Shown here one piece after another: positions 50,424-58,794 of a stretch of DNA of 64,000 nucleotides. The translations under genes and the position numbers were made by a program. Where the stretch lies: contig CAVRIT010000001.1 in the NCBI GenBank assembly GCA_963721345.1, positions 372,001-436,000 on the forward strand. The letters are read 5' to 3'. The notes beneath the pieces are model-generated. The model saw only the letters and a program-made list of their open reading frames with translations. It was not told where the DNA came from and made no database searches. The first letter of the stretch is position 1, and the number at the start of each line of letters is the position of its first letter. This DNA is from JACDAN01 sp963721345 (GTDB lineage Bacteria; Actinomycetota; Thermoleophilia; Gaiellales; Gaiellaceae).

Positions 50424-52625
50424 CTAGCTCGGAGTAACGCGGTACGCATCGAACACCGCGTCGACGTTGCGGAGCGAGTGGAGCAGCGCCCGCAACGACT
50501 TCACGTCGCCGATCTCGGCGGTGTACCAGTTCTTCGCGAGTTGATCCTCGACGGTCCCGCCGTAGGACACGATGTTCGCCCCGTGTTCGGCGAAGGTCCG
50601 GGCCACGTCCTCGAGCAGGCGCGGCCGGTCCCAGGCGTCGACGGCGATCTGGACGCGGAAGCTCTGCGTCATCCCTCCGTCCCAGTTCACCGGCGTGAAG
50701 CGCTCCGGGTTCCGCCTGAGCGTCTTGACGTTGGGACAGTCCCCGCGGTGGATCGTGATCCCCTTGCCGAGCGAGATGTACCCGACGATCTCGTCACTCG
50801 GGACCGGCGTACAGCACTTCGCGAGCCTGATCAGGACGTCCTCGACGCCCTCGACCGTGATCCCGACGGCCGCGTTCGGAGCCGTCGTCTTCGTCGGCTT
50901 GAGTGGGAGGACGGCCTCATCGGCGACCTCCGTCGTCTTCAAGCGCTGGAGGACCTTGTCGACGATCTGTGCCGTCTGCAGCTTCCCCGAGCCGAGCGCG
51001 AGGTAGAAGTCCTCGGCCTTCTTGAACCCGGCCTCGCGGATCACTTGCGCCAGCACCGCCGAGCCGGCGATCTTCCGGTACGGGAGCTTCTGCGCCTTCA
51101 GCGCCTGTTCGAGCGACTCGCGACCCTTCTGCTCGGTGTCCTCGCGCGTCTCGCGTGAGAACCACTGGCGAATCTTGTTCCGCGCACGGGAAGACTTCGC
51201 GAGGGCGAGCCAGTCGCGCGAGGGCCCTCGGCCGCCGGTCTTCGAAGTCTGGATCTCGACGAAGTCGCCGCTCTGCAGCTGGTAGTGGAGCGGAACGATC
51301 CGTCCGTTGACGCGGGAGCCGACCGTCCGGTGGCCCACGTCGGTGTGGACGGCGTACGCGAAGTCGATCGGCGTCGAGCCGGCCGGCAGCGTCTTGACCT
51401 CGCCCTTCGGCGTGAAGACGTAGACCTCGTCGGTGAACAGGTCGCCGAGCATCTGGCGCTTGTACTCGCCTGGGTCGGCCTCGTCCTGCCACTCCATCAG
51501 CTGGCGGACGCGGGCCACCCACTGCTCGTCGTTCTTCTTCCCCTTGCGCCCACGCTTGTACAGCCAGTGCGCGGCGACACCTAGTTCGGCCATCTCGTGC
51601 ATGTCCGCCGTGCGGACCTGGATCTCGAGCGGCCTACCCTGAGGACCGATCACAGTCGTGTGCAGCGCGCGGTAGCCGTTCAGCTTCGGCATCGCGATGT
51701 AGTCCTTGAAGCGGCCGGGCATCGGCTTCCACAGCGAGTGGATCAAGCCGAGCGCGCCGTAGCAGTCGCGCGTCCCCTCCTCCGCCGACCGTTTGACGAT
51801 CACGCGCATCGCGGTGAGGTCGTAGATCTCGTTGAACTCCTTGCCCCTCTTGGCCATCTTGTCGTAGATGGAGAAGAAGTGCTTCGCGCGGCCCGAGATG
51901 TCGGCCGGGATGTCGACCTTGTCGAGCTCGCGCTGGAGGACGTAGGACGCCTCGCTGACGTGCTCGTCGCGGTCCGTTCGGCGCTCGTTGACCATCGCCT
52001 TGATCTCCGTGTACTTGCGAGGGTGCAATACCTCGAAGGCGAGGTCCTCGAGCTGCCACTTCATCGTGTGGACGCCCAGGCGGTGCGCGAGCGGCGCATA
52101 CACCTCGAGCGCCTCGCGGGCCTTCTGGACCTGCTTCTGTTTCCCGAGGTATTCGATCGTCCGCAGGTTGTGGAGCCGGTCGGCGAGCTTGATCAGGATG
52201 ACGCCCGGGTCCTGCGCCATCGCGAGGATCATCTTCCGGTAGTTCTCGGCCTCTGCCTGCTCGCGGCTCTGGAACTGGACGCGGGTCAGCTTCGTGACGC
52301 CGTCGACGAGCTGCGCGACCTCCTCGCCGAACTCGCCCTGGACGTCGTCAAGGCTGACGTCGGTGTCCTCGACCACGTCGTGGAGGAGAGCCGCAGCGAT
52401 CGTCTCGTCCGGCTGGCGCAGCTCGGCGCAGATCCGCGCGACCGCGTACGGATGATGGATGAACTCCTCGCCCGAGCGCCGCTGCTGCCCTTCGTGCGCG
52501 CTCTCGGCGAAGCGGAACGCGCGGGTGAGCATGTCGCGGTCGACGTCCGGGTTGTACTCGGCGACCTCGGCGAGCAGCTCCGCGATCAGGTCTTGATGAC
52601 GTCCTGGAGCTTCGAGAATGGCCAT
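50424..52625 (-). CDS. relA: bifunctional (p)ppGpp synthetase/hydrolase RelA/SpoT
   Basis: A 733-aa RSH protein. The hydrolase HD domain has ALLHDVVEDT and KLADRLHNLRT. The synthetase domain has IYDLTAMRVIV and KLNGYRALHTTVIGP. TGS (VYVFTPKGEVKTLPAGSTPIDFAYAVHT) and a C-terminal ACT domain (SFRVQIAVDAWDRPRLLEDVARTF) follow. It makes and breaks (p)ppGpp in the stringent response. The ATG at 52625 is supported by a TACACT box 7 nt upstream. Confidence 0.95.
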   Translation of the reverse strand: MAILEAPGRHQDLIAELLAEVAEYNPDVDRDMLTRAFRFAESAHEGQQRRSGEEFIHHPYAVARICAELRQPDETIAAALLHDVVEDTDVSLDDVQGEFGEEVAQLVDGVTKLTRVQFQSREQAEAENYRKMILAMAQDPGVILIKLADRLHNLRTIEYLGKQKQVQKAREALEVYAPLAHRLGVHTMKWQLEDLAFEVLHPRKYTEIKAMVNERRTDRDEHVSEASYVLQRELDKVDIPADISGRAKHFFSIYDKMAKRGKEFNEIYDLTAMRVIVKRSAEEGTRDCYGALGLIHSLWKPMPGRFKDYIAMPKLNGYRALHTTVIGPQGRPLEIQVRTADMHEMAELGVAAHWLYKRGRKGKKNDEQWVARVRQLMEWQDEADPGEYKRQMLGDLFTDEVYVFTPKGEVKTLPAGSTPIDFAYAVHTDVGHRTVGSRVNGRIVPLHYQLQSGDFVEIQTSKTGGRGPSRDWLALAKSSRARNKIRQWFSRETREDTEQKGRESLEQALKAQKLPYRKIAGSAVLAQVIREAGFKKAEDFYLALGSGKLQTAQIVDKVLQRLKTTEVADEAVLPLKPTKTTAPNAAVGITVEGVEDVLIRLAKCCTPVPSDEIVGYISLGKGITIHRGDCPNVKTLRRNPERFTPVNWDGGMTQSFRVQIAVDAWDRPRLLEDVARTFAEHGANIVSYGGTVEDQLAKNWYTAEIGDVKSLRALLHSLRNVDAVFDAYRVTPS

Positions 52626-52632
52626 ATGACTC

Positions 52633-52638
52633 AGTGTA
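52633..52638 (-). promoter_or_regulatory. -10 box TACACT of relA/spoT
   Basis: TACACT on the minus strand is 7 nt before the ATG at 52625, so relA/spoT is probably transcribed separately from recJ as a leaderless message. Confidence 0.45.
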
Positions 52639-52667
52639 CTTCGCAAGCAGGAAGTGACCTTCCCGGC

Positions 52668-52696
52668 CCGAAAACGCCCGTTCCATGCGTTTTCGG
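52668..52696 (-). terminator. 10-bp hairpin between recJ and relA/spoT
   Basis: CCGAAAACGC and its complement enclose a 9-nt loop. It lies in the 128-nt gap after the recJ stop and before the relA/spoT promoter. No T run, so termination is probable but not certain. Confidence 0.5.
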
Positions 52697-52753
52697 CGCC
52701 GTCAGAGACGAAAGACGCTCGCGCTTGCCCGCCTGCTGCTCGGGCTCGATTCG

Positions 52754-54622
52754 CTAGGCCGCCTTCGGGAGCGGCACATCCTCCAGTAGCTCCCGGAAGG
52801 TCGCCGACTCGAGCAGCTCCCGCGGGGCCGCGCCCGCCTCCACGCCCAGCTCGGCGAAGATCTCGCCGGCTGCCGCGTCGCGGGCCGACTCGTCCTTGCG
52901 GAACTCCGCTTTGAGCCACTCGCGCAGCGTCTCGTAGCGCTCCGGCGTCTCGACGAGCTCGCGGACGACAAGCTGTGGCGCAACGGTCCCGTTCCAGCGG
53001 TTCTCCTCGAGCCGGAAGACGACGTCGTGGCGCACTTCGCGCCGAGCGCGGTCGAGCTGCCGGCCGAGACCGAACGCGATGGCACTGCCGGCCGGGCGTT
53101 GGCGATGGCGTACTCGGAAGCGCAGATGCTTCCCGTCGGCGGTGGTCGCGACGTCGGCGAGCTCGCTCGAAGGGAGCAGCAGCGTCACCCCGGGATTGCC
53201 GAGGCCGAAGGGTGCGAGACGTCCGAGCTCCTCGCAGAGCGGAAGCGTCAGCTCCTCCCCCACGACTGCCGCATCGACCGTCAGCGGCGGACTGAGGTCG
53301 GTTTCGCTCAGGGCGCCATCGGCGTGGGCGCCGAACTCCTCCGCGAAAGCGTCGATCTGCGCCGGGTCGATCGATAGACCGGCGGCCGCCCGGTGTCCTC
53401 CGAACCGGGCGAGGCGATGGGAGCACGCGGCGAGCGCGCCGTGGAGGTCGAACGCCGGCAGCGAGCGGCCCGACCCCTTCCACTCTCGATCAGTGCCGGC
53501 GATGAGCACCACGGGCCGGTGGAAGCGCTCGACGAGGCGCGACGCGACGATCCCGATCACCCCTTCGTGCCAGGACTCGTCGGCGATGACATAGCCCCGG
53601 CGAGCCCGCTTTGCTTCGGGCCATTCCTCGACCTTGGCGACCGCGGCGCGCAGGATCCGATCCTCGACCGCCTGGCGCTCCCGGTTCAACTCCTCGAGCC
53701 GTCCGGCGAGCTCGGCGACTCGACTCTCGTCCTCGGTGAGAAGCAGCTCGAGCGCAGCCTCGGGATGCGACAGGCGACCCGCGGCGTTGATCCGGGGGGC
53801 GAGGCGGAAGCCGACCGATCCGGCGTCCACCGCTGCCGGATCCACTCCTGCGGTTCGCATCAGCGCGCGCAGGCCAGGCTTCTGCGTCCGCGCGAGCGCC
53901 TTCAGTCCCTCGCGGGCGAGGAAGCGGTTCTCGTCGACGAGCGGGACGACGTCGGAGATCGTCGCGACGGCAACGAGGTCCAGGTGGCGGCGAAAGGTGT
54001 CGGAATCTCCCACGAGCGCCTGCGCGAGCTTCCAGACGACCCCGGTGCCGCACAGCTCCGGGAACGGATAGTCCGACGGCCGCGTGGCGACGATGGGGCA
54101 GTCCGGAACGGTGTCGCCGGGACGATGGTGGTCGGTGACGATGACGTCCAGCCCCCGCGCCTTTGCGTCGGCGATCTCCTGAACGGCCGTGATCCCGCAG
54201 TCGACGGTGAGGACGAGACCGCAGCCCTCGTCGGCCAGACGCGAGAGCGTCTCGCCTGCAAGCCCGTAGCCCTCCTCGAAACGGCTCGGCAGGTGCCACT
54301 CCACCTCGGCGCCGAGCTCCCGCAGGACGAGGACGGCCAGCGCCGTGGCGCAGATACCGTCCGCGTCGTAGTCCCCGTGGACGCAAATTCGCTCTTTCTT
54401 CGCGATTGCGTCACGGATTCGCGAACACGCGGCGGCCATGTCGCCGAGCGCGAACGGATCGTGCGCCGGATCGGCGGCCTCCAGGAAGCGAAGCGCCGAT
54501 GCGGGCTCGACGTAACCGCGGCGCACGAGCACGCGTGCGGTCGTCTCGCTGAGGCCGAGAGCCTCGGCGAGGGCGAGCGCGTCCTCCCTCCCGCACGGAC
54601 GGATGTTCCAGGTACCGATCAT
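52754..54622 (-). CDS. recJ: single-strand-specific exonuclease RecJ
   Basis: A 622-aa DHH-family exonuclease that degrades single-stranded DNA 5' to 3' in repair and recombination. Motifs: VHGDYDADGICA (DxD, residues ~82), LTVDCGIT, VTDHHRPG (DHH), AVATISDVVPL, and RFGGHRAAAGLS in the DHHA1 domain. An OB-type and a C-terminal helical part follow. It neighbours ruvABC and relA/spoT, a common housekeeping order. Confidence 0.93.
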   Translation of the reverse strand: MIGTWNIRPCGREDALALAEALGLSETTARVLVRRGYVEPASALRFLEAADPAHDPFALGDMAAACSRIRDAIAKKERICVHGDYDADGICATALAVLVLRELGAEVEWHLPSRFEEGYGLAGETLSRLADEGCGLVLTVDCGITAVQEIADAKARGLDVIVTDHHRPGDTVPDCPIVATRPSDYPFPELCGTGVVWKLAQALVGDSDTFRRHLDLVAVATISDVVPLVDENRFLAREGLKALARTQKPGLRALMRTAGVDPAAVDAGSVGFRLAPRINAAGRLSHPEAALELLLTEDESRVAELAGRLEELNRERQAVEDRILRAAVAKVEEWPEAKRARRGYVIADESWHEGVIGIVASRLVERFHRPVVLIAGTDREWKGSGRSLPAFDLHGALAACSHRLARFGGHRAAAGLSIDPAQIDAFAEEFGAHADGALSETDLSPPLTVDAAVVGEELTLPLCEELGRLAPFGLGNPGVTLLLPSSELADVATTADGKHLRFRVRHRQRPAGSAIAFGLGRQLDRARREVRHDVVFRLEENRWNGTVAPQLVVRELVETPERYETLREWLKAEFRKDESARDAAAGEIFAELGVEAGAAPRELLESATFRELLEDVPLPKAA

Positions 54623-54668
54623 CGGACAGATGACGGTACGGAGGGGCGCGGACGGCAGACCTCGCGCG

Positions 54669-54674
54669 TATCCT
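54669..54674 (+). promoter_or_regulatory. -10 box TATCCT for the 152-aa gene
   Basis: TATCCT lies 8 nt before GTG 54683, matching the leaderless pattern. Confidence 0.4.
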
Positions 54675-54682
54675 CAGAGGAC

Positions 54683-55141
54683 GTGACGAGCGAGGTCAAC
54701 TACGAGTCCGGAGAGGACTACGTCGTCGAGTTCCTCGGGTACCGCTTCGCGTTCAACGCCGAGGACTTCGAGGAACGGGTGATCGCTGCGGCCGTGAAGC
54801 TCCGGCTCGTCGAGGACAACGACCTCGACGAGGACGAGGCCGCCGACCTCGTCGAGCTCACTTCGGAGCAACGAATCGAAGAGGCGCGGAGCAGCCTCGG
54901 CCGGTACCTCGTCCGTCACTGGGAGGCGCTCGCCGCGGTCGACGGCGAGTCGCTCGTCTACTGGCTGCGGAAGCTCGTCTTCCGCGGAGCGTGGCTCGAC
55001 CAGCGCGTGAAGCTCGGCCTGCTCGACGTCGACTGGGACGAGACGACGGGCGAGTTCGGCTACCGCGACCCGCGCGGCGACCGCGCCTTACTGGAGCTAG
55101 CCCCGGTTCCGAGCTGGCACGAGCTTCAGTTTCGGCGCTAG
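54683..55141 (+). CDS. conserved hypothetical protein, acidic
   Basis: A 152-aa soluble protein rich in Glu and Asp: NYESGEDYVVEFLGYRFAFN at the start, LVEDNDLDEDEAADLVEL in the middle, LVYWLRKLVFRGAWLDQRVK and VPSWHELQFRR at the end. No family was recognised. The GTG at 54683 is favoured by a -10 box; the frame is open far upstream, but there it is only antisense to recJ. Copy C of the three-hairpin element begins 9 nt after its stop, in the opposite orientation. Confidence 0.6.
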   Translation: MTSEVNYESGEDYVVEFLGYRFAFNAEDFEERVIAAAVKLRLVEDNDLDEDEAADLVELTSEQRIEEARSSLGRYLVRHWEALAAVDGESLVYWLRKLVFRGAWLDQRVKLGLLDVDWDETTGEFGYRDPRGDRALLELAPVPSWHELQFRR

Positions 55142-55149
55142 CGCGCCTA

Positions 55150-55280
55150 ATCGCGGAAAGTCTCACGACTTTCCGCGAACGTGTGAAGCACGGGCATCGG
55201 CTTCGCCGATGCGCGGCCTAGTTGCTCACCGTCCTTCCTTCTCAAGCTGCCGTAGGAGCGAAACGGGCAAAGCCCGTTCC
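55150..55280 (-). repeat. three-hairpin element, copy C
   Basis: Minus-strand copy in the 3' region of ruvB. Hairpin 0 is 55256-55280 (11 pairs, TTT loop), hairpin 1 has arms GCATCGGC/GCCGATGC around GAA, and hairpin 2 is 55150-55175 (11 bp, GTGA loop). The linkers GAGAAGGAAG and GTGCTTCACACGTTCG match copies A and B. Stems differ between copies with both sides changed. Confidence 0.7.
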
Positions 55281-55311
55281 GCGGCGGCGGCCCGCGAAGG
55301 CGACTCTTCGG

Positions 55312-56328
55312 TCAGAAGAGCGCGGCGTTCGCGGGCTCGGCGGCCGAGCCGATGTGGGTTCGGCCTCGCTTCGTGACGATCCGCCCCCGCGGCGTGCGCT
55401 GGATGAAGCCCAGCTGTAGTAGGTACGGCTCGTAGACGTCCTCCACGGTGTCCGGCGCCTCGCCGAGGGCGACGGCCAGCGTGGAGAGTCCCACGGGGCC
55501 GCCGTCGAAGCGCTCGACGATCGCGCGGAGCAACTCGCGGTCGGTCCGCTCCAGCCCACAGCCGTCGACCTCGAGGAGCGCCAGCGCCTCCGCCGCGACC
55601 CCGGTGGTCACGACACCCTCGTGACGCACCTCCGCGACGTCCCGCACCCGCCGCAGGATCCGGTTGGCGACGCGCGGCGTTCCGCGCGATCGGCGCGCGA
55701 TCTCCTCGGAGGCCTCGTCCTCGATCTCCACGCCGAGGATCCCGGCCGACCGGCGCACGATCGCGGTCAGCTCACCGGGCTCGTAGTAGTCGAGCCGGAA
55801 GGTCATGCCGAAGCGGTCGCGCAGCGGGGTCGTCAGCAGCCCCGTGCGCGTCGTCGCGCCGACGAGCGTGAAGGGCGGTACGTCGAGCGTCAGCGTTCGC
55901 GCCGCGACTCCCTGGCCGACGATGATGTCGAGCCGGAAGTCCTCCAGCGCCGGGTACAGCACCTCCTCCACAGCTGCGTTCAGCCGGTGGATCTCGTCCA
56001 CGAACAGGAGGTCGCGCTCTTCCAGCGCGGTCAGGATTGCCGCGAGATCTCCCTTTCGCTCGAGCGCGGGTCCCGCAACCGTCCGGATTCCCACGCCGAG
56101 CTCCTCGCGAAGGATGTATGCGAGGCTCGTCTTCCCGAGCCCCGGCGGGCCGACGAGCAGCACGTGGTCGAGCGCCTCGCCGCGGCTGCGAGCCGCCTCG
56201 AGCGCGATCGTGAGCTGCTCCTTGACCCGTGTCTGGCCGACGAACTCGTCGAAACGGCGCGGCCGAAGGGAGCGCTCGACCTCGTCGTCCTGCGGCTGGA
56301 GCACCGGCGCCAAGAACTGCTCCTCCAT
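55312..56328 (-). CDS. ruvB: Holliday junction branch-migration ATPase RuvB
   Basis: A 338-aa AAA+ motor. It has Walker A GPPGLGKTSLAYI, Walker B LLFVDEIHRL, sensor 1 LVGATTRTGLL, arginine finger region and the C-terminal winged helix (QLGFIQRTPRGR). With RuvA it drives Holliday junction branch migration. The ATG at 56328 overlaps the ruvA stop (TGATG). It is last in ruvC-ruvA-ruvB. Confidence 0.95.
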   Translation of the reverse strand: MEEQFLAPVLQPQDDEVERSLRPRRFDEFVGQTRVKEQLTIALEAARSRGEALDHVLLVGPPGLGKTSLAYILREELGVGIRTVAGPALERKGDLAAILTALEERDLLFVDEIHRLNAAVEEVLYPALEDFRLDIIVGQGVAARTLTLDVPPFTLVGATTRTGLLTTPLRDRFGMTFRLDYYEPGELTAIVRRSAGILGVEIEDEASEEIARRSRGTPRVANRILRRVRDVAEVRHEGVVTTGVAAEALALLEVDGCGLERTDRELLRAIVERFDGGPVGLSTLAVALGEAPDTVEDVYEPYLLQLGFIQRTPRGRIVTKRGRTHIGSAAEPANAALF

Positions 56329-56886
56329 CACGCGGCCCTGAGAGCCTGCCGCACACGCTCCTCGGGAGGCAGCTCGGGATCGGTTCCGGCGAGGGCGCGC
56401 TCGGCCTCCGGCACGGAGTACCCGAGCTCGACCAGCGCATCCCGCGCGACGAGCTCCTGGGCGGGCGCCTCGCTGCCGATGATCGACCGGCCCGAGCTTC
56501 TCCTTCAGCTCGAGAACGATCCGCTGCGCGGTCTTCTTGCCGATCCCCGGGATCGCCACGAACCGCGTCTCGTCGTCGAGCGCGATCGCGCGGCGCAGGT
56601 CGCCGGGCGTCGAGTTGGAGAGGATCCCGATCGCCACCTTCGGGCCAACGCCGGAGACGGACAGCAGCAGCTCGAACAGCTCGCGCTCCGCCGGCTCGGC
56701 GAAGCCGTAGAGCTGCAGCGCGTCCTCGCGAACATGGAGGTAGGTGTCGAGCGCGACCTCCTTCCCGGTTCCGGCCTTGGCGAGCGCCCGCTGTGTCGAC
56801 TGGACGAGGTAGCCGACGCCGCCGACATCGAGCACGACAGCGTCCAGCCGCCGCGCGACCACCGTCCCGCGGAGGCTTGCGATCAC
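56328..56886 (-). CDS. ruvA: Holliday junction DNA helicase subunit RuvA (one frameshift)
   Basis: About 185 aa if one base is removed. The N-terminal OB domain (SLRGTVVARRLDAVVLDVGGVGYLV) and helix-hairpin-helix segments (VSGVGPKVAIGILS, IPGIGKKTAQRIVLELKEKL) are clear. At the C run 56491-56493 the frame breaks; with one base fewer it continues GRSIIGSEAPAQELVARDALVELGY, and ends RQALRAA just before ruvB. An intact ruvA is expected between ruvC and ruvB, so this is probably a consensus error. It binds Holliday junctions for RuvB. Confidence 0.88.
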
Positions 56887-57371
56887 CCCGCCGCCTGGAG
56901 CAGCGGCGGCGCCATCGCGTGGCAGATCGCCACCGCAAGAGCGTCGGCCTCGTGGGACGACGCGGGCGGCACCTCGAGCCGGAGGATCGCCTGCACCATC
57001 CGCTGCACCTGCGCCTTCTCGGCCCGCCCGTAGCCGCAGACAGTCAACTTCACGTGTGCCGGCGCGTATTCAACGCACCCGATTCCGGCGCGAGCGGCCG
57101 CGACGAGCACGGCGCCGCGCGCCTGTCCGACCGAGAGTGCGGTGCGGGCGTCGGCGCCGACAAACGATTCCTCGATGGCGACGGCGTCCGGCTCGAACTG
57201 TCGGATGAGGTCGTAGACCCCGTCGTGGATCGCCTTCAGCCGCAGCTCCGGGCGCATGGACGCGCGGGTGTGCCACGAGCCGAGCTCGACCGCCTTGAGG
57301 CGGCCTCCGGTTTGCAAGACGACGCCGTATCCGCATGCAGCCGTGCCTGGGTCGATGCCGAGGACCGTCAC
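56883..57371 (-). CDS. ruvC: Holliday junction endonuclease RuvC
   Basis: A 162-aa resolvase of the RNase H fold. The acidic residues are Asp7 in GIDPGTAACGYG, Glu in VAIEESFVG, and the pair in SSHEADALAVAICH. It cleaves Holliday junctions. The GTG at 57371 is 6 nt behind a TAACCT box and overlaps ruvA by 4 nt. The FHA gene is divergent. Confidence 0.94.
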   Translation of the reverse strand: MTVLGIDPGTAACGYGVVLQTGGRLKAVELGSWHTRASMRPELRLKAIHDGVYDLIRQFEPDAVAIEESFVGADARTALSVGQARGAVLVAAARAGIGCVEYAPAHVKLTVCGYGRAEKAQVQRMVQAILRLEVPPASSHEADALAVAICHAMAPPLLQAAG

Positions 57372-57377
57372 GTCCCG

Positions 57378-57383
57378 AGGTTA
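57378..57383 (-). promoter_or_regulatory. -10 box TAACCT of ruvCAB
   Basis: TAACCT on the minus strand is 6 nt before the ruvC GTG at 57371, so the ruv operon is probably leaderless. Confidence 0.45.
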
Positions 57384-57433
57384 GGCACCACGTCGGACGT
57401 TCCTCCTCGCCCTCTGATGGGAAGGCACCGGAT

Positions 57434-58039
57434 GTGACGAACGCATCGGCGGAGAGCGGGAGCCTGACGCTTCCGAACGGCCACGAGGAGCCTTTGCGCG
57501 CAGATCTTTCGATCGGGCGCGGCGCGGACAACAAGATCCGGCTCCGCTCGAAGACTGTGAGCCGGCGGCACGCCGTGCTCAGGTTCGAGGAGGGGCGTTG
57601 GACCCTTGAAGACCGGGGTAGCGCAAACGGAACATTCGTGAACGAGACGCGGTTGCCGTTCGGCGCCTCCCACCCGCTTCGCCACGGTGACCGGATCACG
57701 GTCGGCTCCGAGACGCTCGTCTTCTCCTGGCCGGCGGAGGCGGACGACCCGGAGAAAACCGATCGCCTCGACAATCCCGTGACGGAGGCCGACGCGAGGC
57801 TCTCACCCTTCCAGCTGCAGGTCGTCCGCGCACTCTGCGGCGCATGGCTCGGCGGCGCGGAGCTCGACAGGCTCCCATCGAACGAACAGATCGCCGCGCA
57901 GCTCGGAACGCCTGACGCCGCCGGAGCCGTCAAGGCGTCACTCCGCCGGATCTACGCCAAGGCCGGCCTTTCCGACGTGCCAGCGCACGCAAAGCGGCGC
58001 CTGCTCTGTCGCCTCGCGCGCCAGCGCGGATGGCTCTGA
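57434..58039 (+). CDS. FHA-domain protein with C-terminal winged-helix-like region
   Basis: A 201-aa protein starting at GTG 57434. Residues 22-98 are an FHA domain: LSIGRGADNKIRLRSKTVSRRHAVL (GR..., SRRH) and LEDRGSANGTFVNETRL (NGT). FHA binds phosphothreonine. Residues 120-195 (FQLQVVRALCGAWL...SNEQIAAQLG...VKASLRRIYAKAG) read as a helix-turn-helix, so it may be a phosphorylation-dependent regulator. It is first in the small-peptide locus and probably controls it. Confidence 0.8.
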   Translation: MTNASAESGSLTLPNGHEEPLRADLSIGRGADNKIRLRSKTVSRRHAVLRFEEGRWTLEDRGSANGTFVNETRLPFGASHPLRHGDRITVGSETLVFSWPAEADDPEKTDRLDNPVTEADARLSPFQLQVVRALCGAWLGGAELDRLPSNEQIAAQLGTPDAAGAVKASLRRIYAKAGLSDVPAHAKRRLLCRLARQRGWL

Positions 58040-58122
58040 GCCGCGGTAGCGCTCAGCGCCACCTGGGTGACTTCTTCGATGCGCGCGTTTCGAGCGCGAG
58101 AGCAGCGGAAATCACGCTTCCG

Positions 58123-58341
58123 ATGAACATCCGCCGGATAGTCAACAAGCACCTTCGCCACGAGCAAGACGGGGTGAAGGTCGCCGCGGACGTCAACGCG
58201 GTCGTCTCGGCGAACGTCGGCGAGCAGAACTCGGTGTCGCACACGTCACGGCGGCAGCGAACCCGCGTTGTCCAGCGCTCGGGGAAGACAGTCGTCTCCG
58301 AGACGCGCGAGTCCCAGGAGCAGAAGGAGGGGACCGAATGA
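58123..58341 (+). CDS. small protein 1 of the peptide locus (no leader motif)
   Basis: A 72-aa product from ATG 58123. VAADVNAVVSANVGEQNSVSHTSR resembles the tail of the three leader-bearing proteins downstream (PVNAAVAANV, NSVAYA), but the GEELP leader is absent. The C-terminal half is basic then acidic, with RVVQRSGKTVVSET. The frame is open from 58030, overlapping the FHA stop, but the shorter start fits better. Its stop overlaps the next ATG by 4 nt, so the two are coupled. Confidence 0.55.
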   Translation: MNIRRIVNKHLRHEQDGVKVAADVNAVVSANVGEQNSVSHTSRRQRTRVVQRSGKTVVSETRESQEQKEGTE

Positions 58342-58784
58342 CCGAGGAGGATCGCACCCTCGAGCAAGACGATCTCGACGCGCAGAACGGACAGCCGCTT
58401 CCGGACCGGGAAGTGATGTCGACCATCACGCCGGACCCGACGCCGTTTCCGGGCGAGTTCGAGACGGAACCCGAGTCCGGGAAGCCGGACAACGTGAGAG
58501 AGCCGCTGAAGGGCGGCGAACAGCGGATGACCAACGAAGGAGGGAACGTGTCGGACGAGACACAGGACCAGCAGTCGCAGAGCCCGCAGGAGTGGCGGAC
58601 GCTCTCGAAGGAGGAGCTCGACGAGCTCGCCGGCGAGGAGCTGCCGGAGCGGGCCGCGATGTCGCTCATCGACGCGAACATCGCTGCGCCGATCAACGCG
58701 GCGGTCGCTCTGAACGTCGCGAGCGACAACTCGGTGGCGTACGCCAACGCCGAGCAGGACGTCGACATCACCCAGCACAACTAA
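58338..58784 (+). CDS. double-module small protein (leader module plus precursor-like module)
   Basis: The 148-aa frame has two parts. Residues 1-70 are a Glu/Asp/Pro-rich module with DAQNGQPLPDREVMSTI, like the 50-aa gene at 7582. From residue 71 a module with KEELDELAGEELPERAAMSL runs into NIAAPINAAVALNVASDNS and ends QHN. An internal GTG at 58548, seven nt behind GAAGGAGGG, starts SDETQD, matching how the next two proteins start. So a 78-aa product may be made separately from the same frame. It is probably a substrate of the PqqD-like/M50 protein. Confidence 0.65.
   Translation: MTEEDRTLEQDDLDAQNGQPLPDREVMSTITPDPTPFPGEFETEPESGKPDNVREPLKGGEQRMTNEGGNVSDETQDQQSQSPQEWRTLSKEELDELAGEELPERAAMSLIDANIAAPINAAVALNVASDNSVAYANAEQDVDITQHN
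58537..58550 (+). promoter_or_regulatory. internal ribosome site and GTG start inside the double-module gene
   Basis: AAGGAGGGAAC precedes the GTG at 58548. The following gene uses GGGAGGAACG before its TTG, so the arrangement is the same. It would yield a 78-aa form starting SDETQDQQ. Confidence 0.55.
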
Positions 58785-58794
58785 GGGAGGAACG

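Noticed and set aside
52626..53483. A longer relA/spoT starting near 53483
   Set aside because: The added N-terminus is Arg-rich and overlaps recJ on the same strand; a -10 box and clear homology place the start at 52625.
53393..54682. A longer form of the 152-aa protein reaching to 53393
   Set aside because: This part is antisense to recJ and lacks any recognisable motif; a -10 box supports GTG 54683.
48322..55280. Three-hairpin elements considered as CRISPR repeats or insertion-sequence ends
   Set aside because: They are kilobases apart, without spacers, target-site duplications or a transposase; stem changes are paired.
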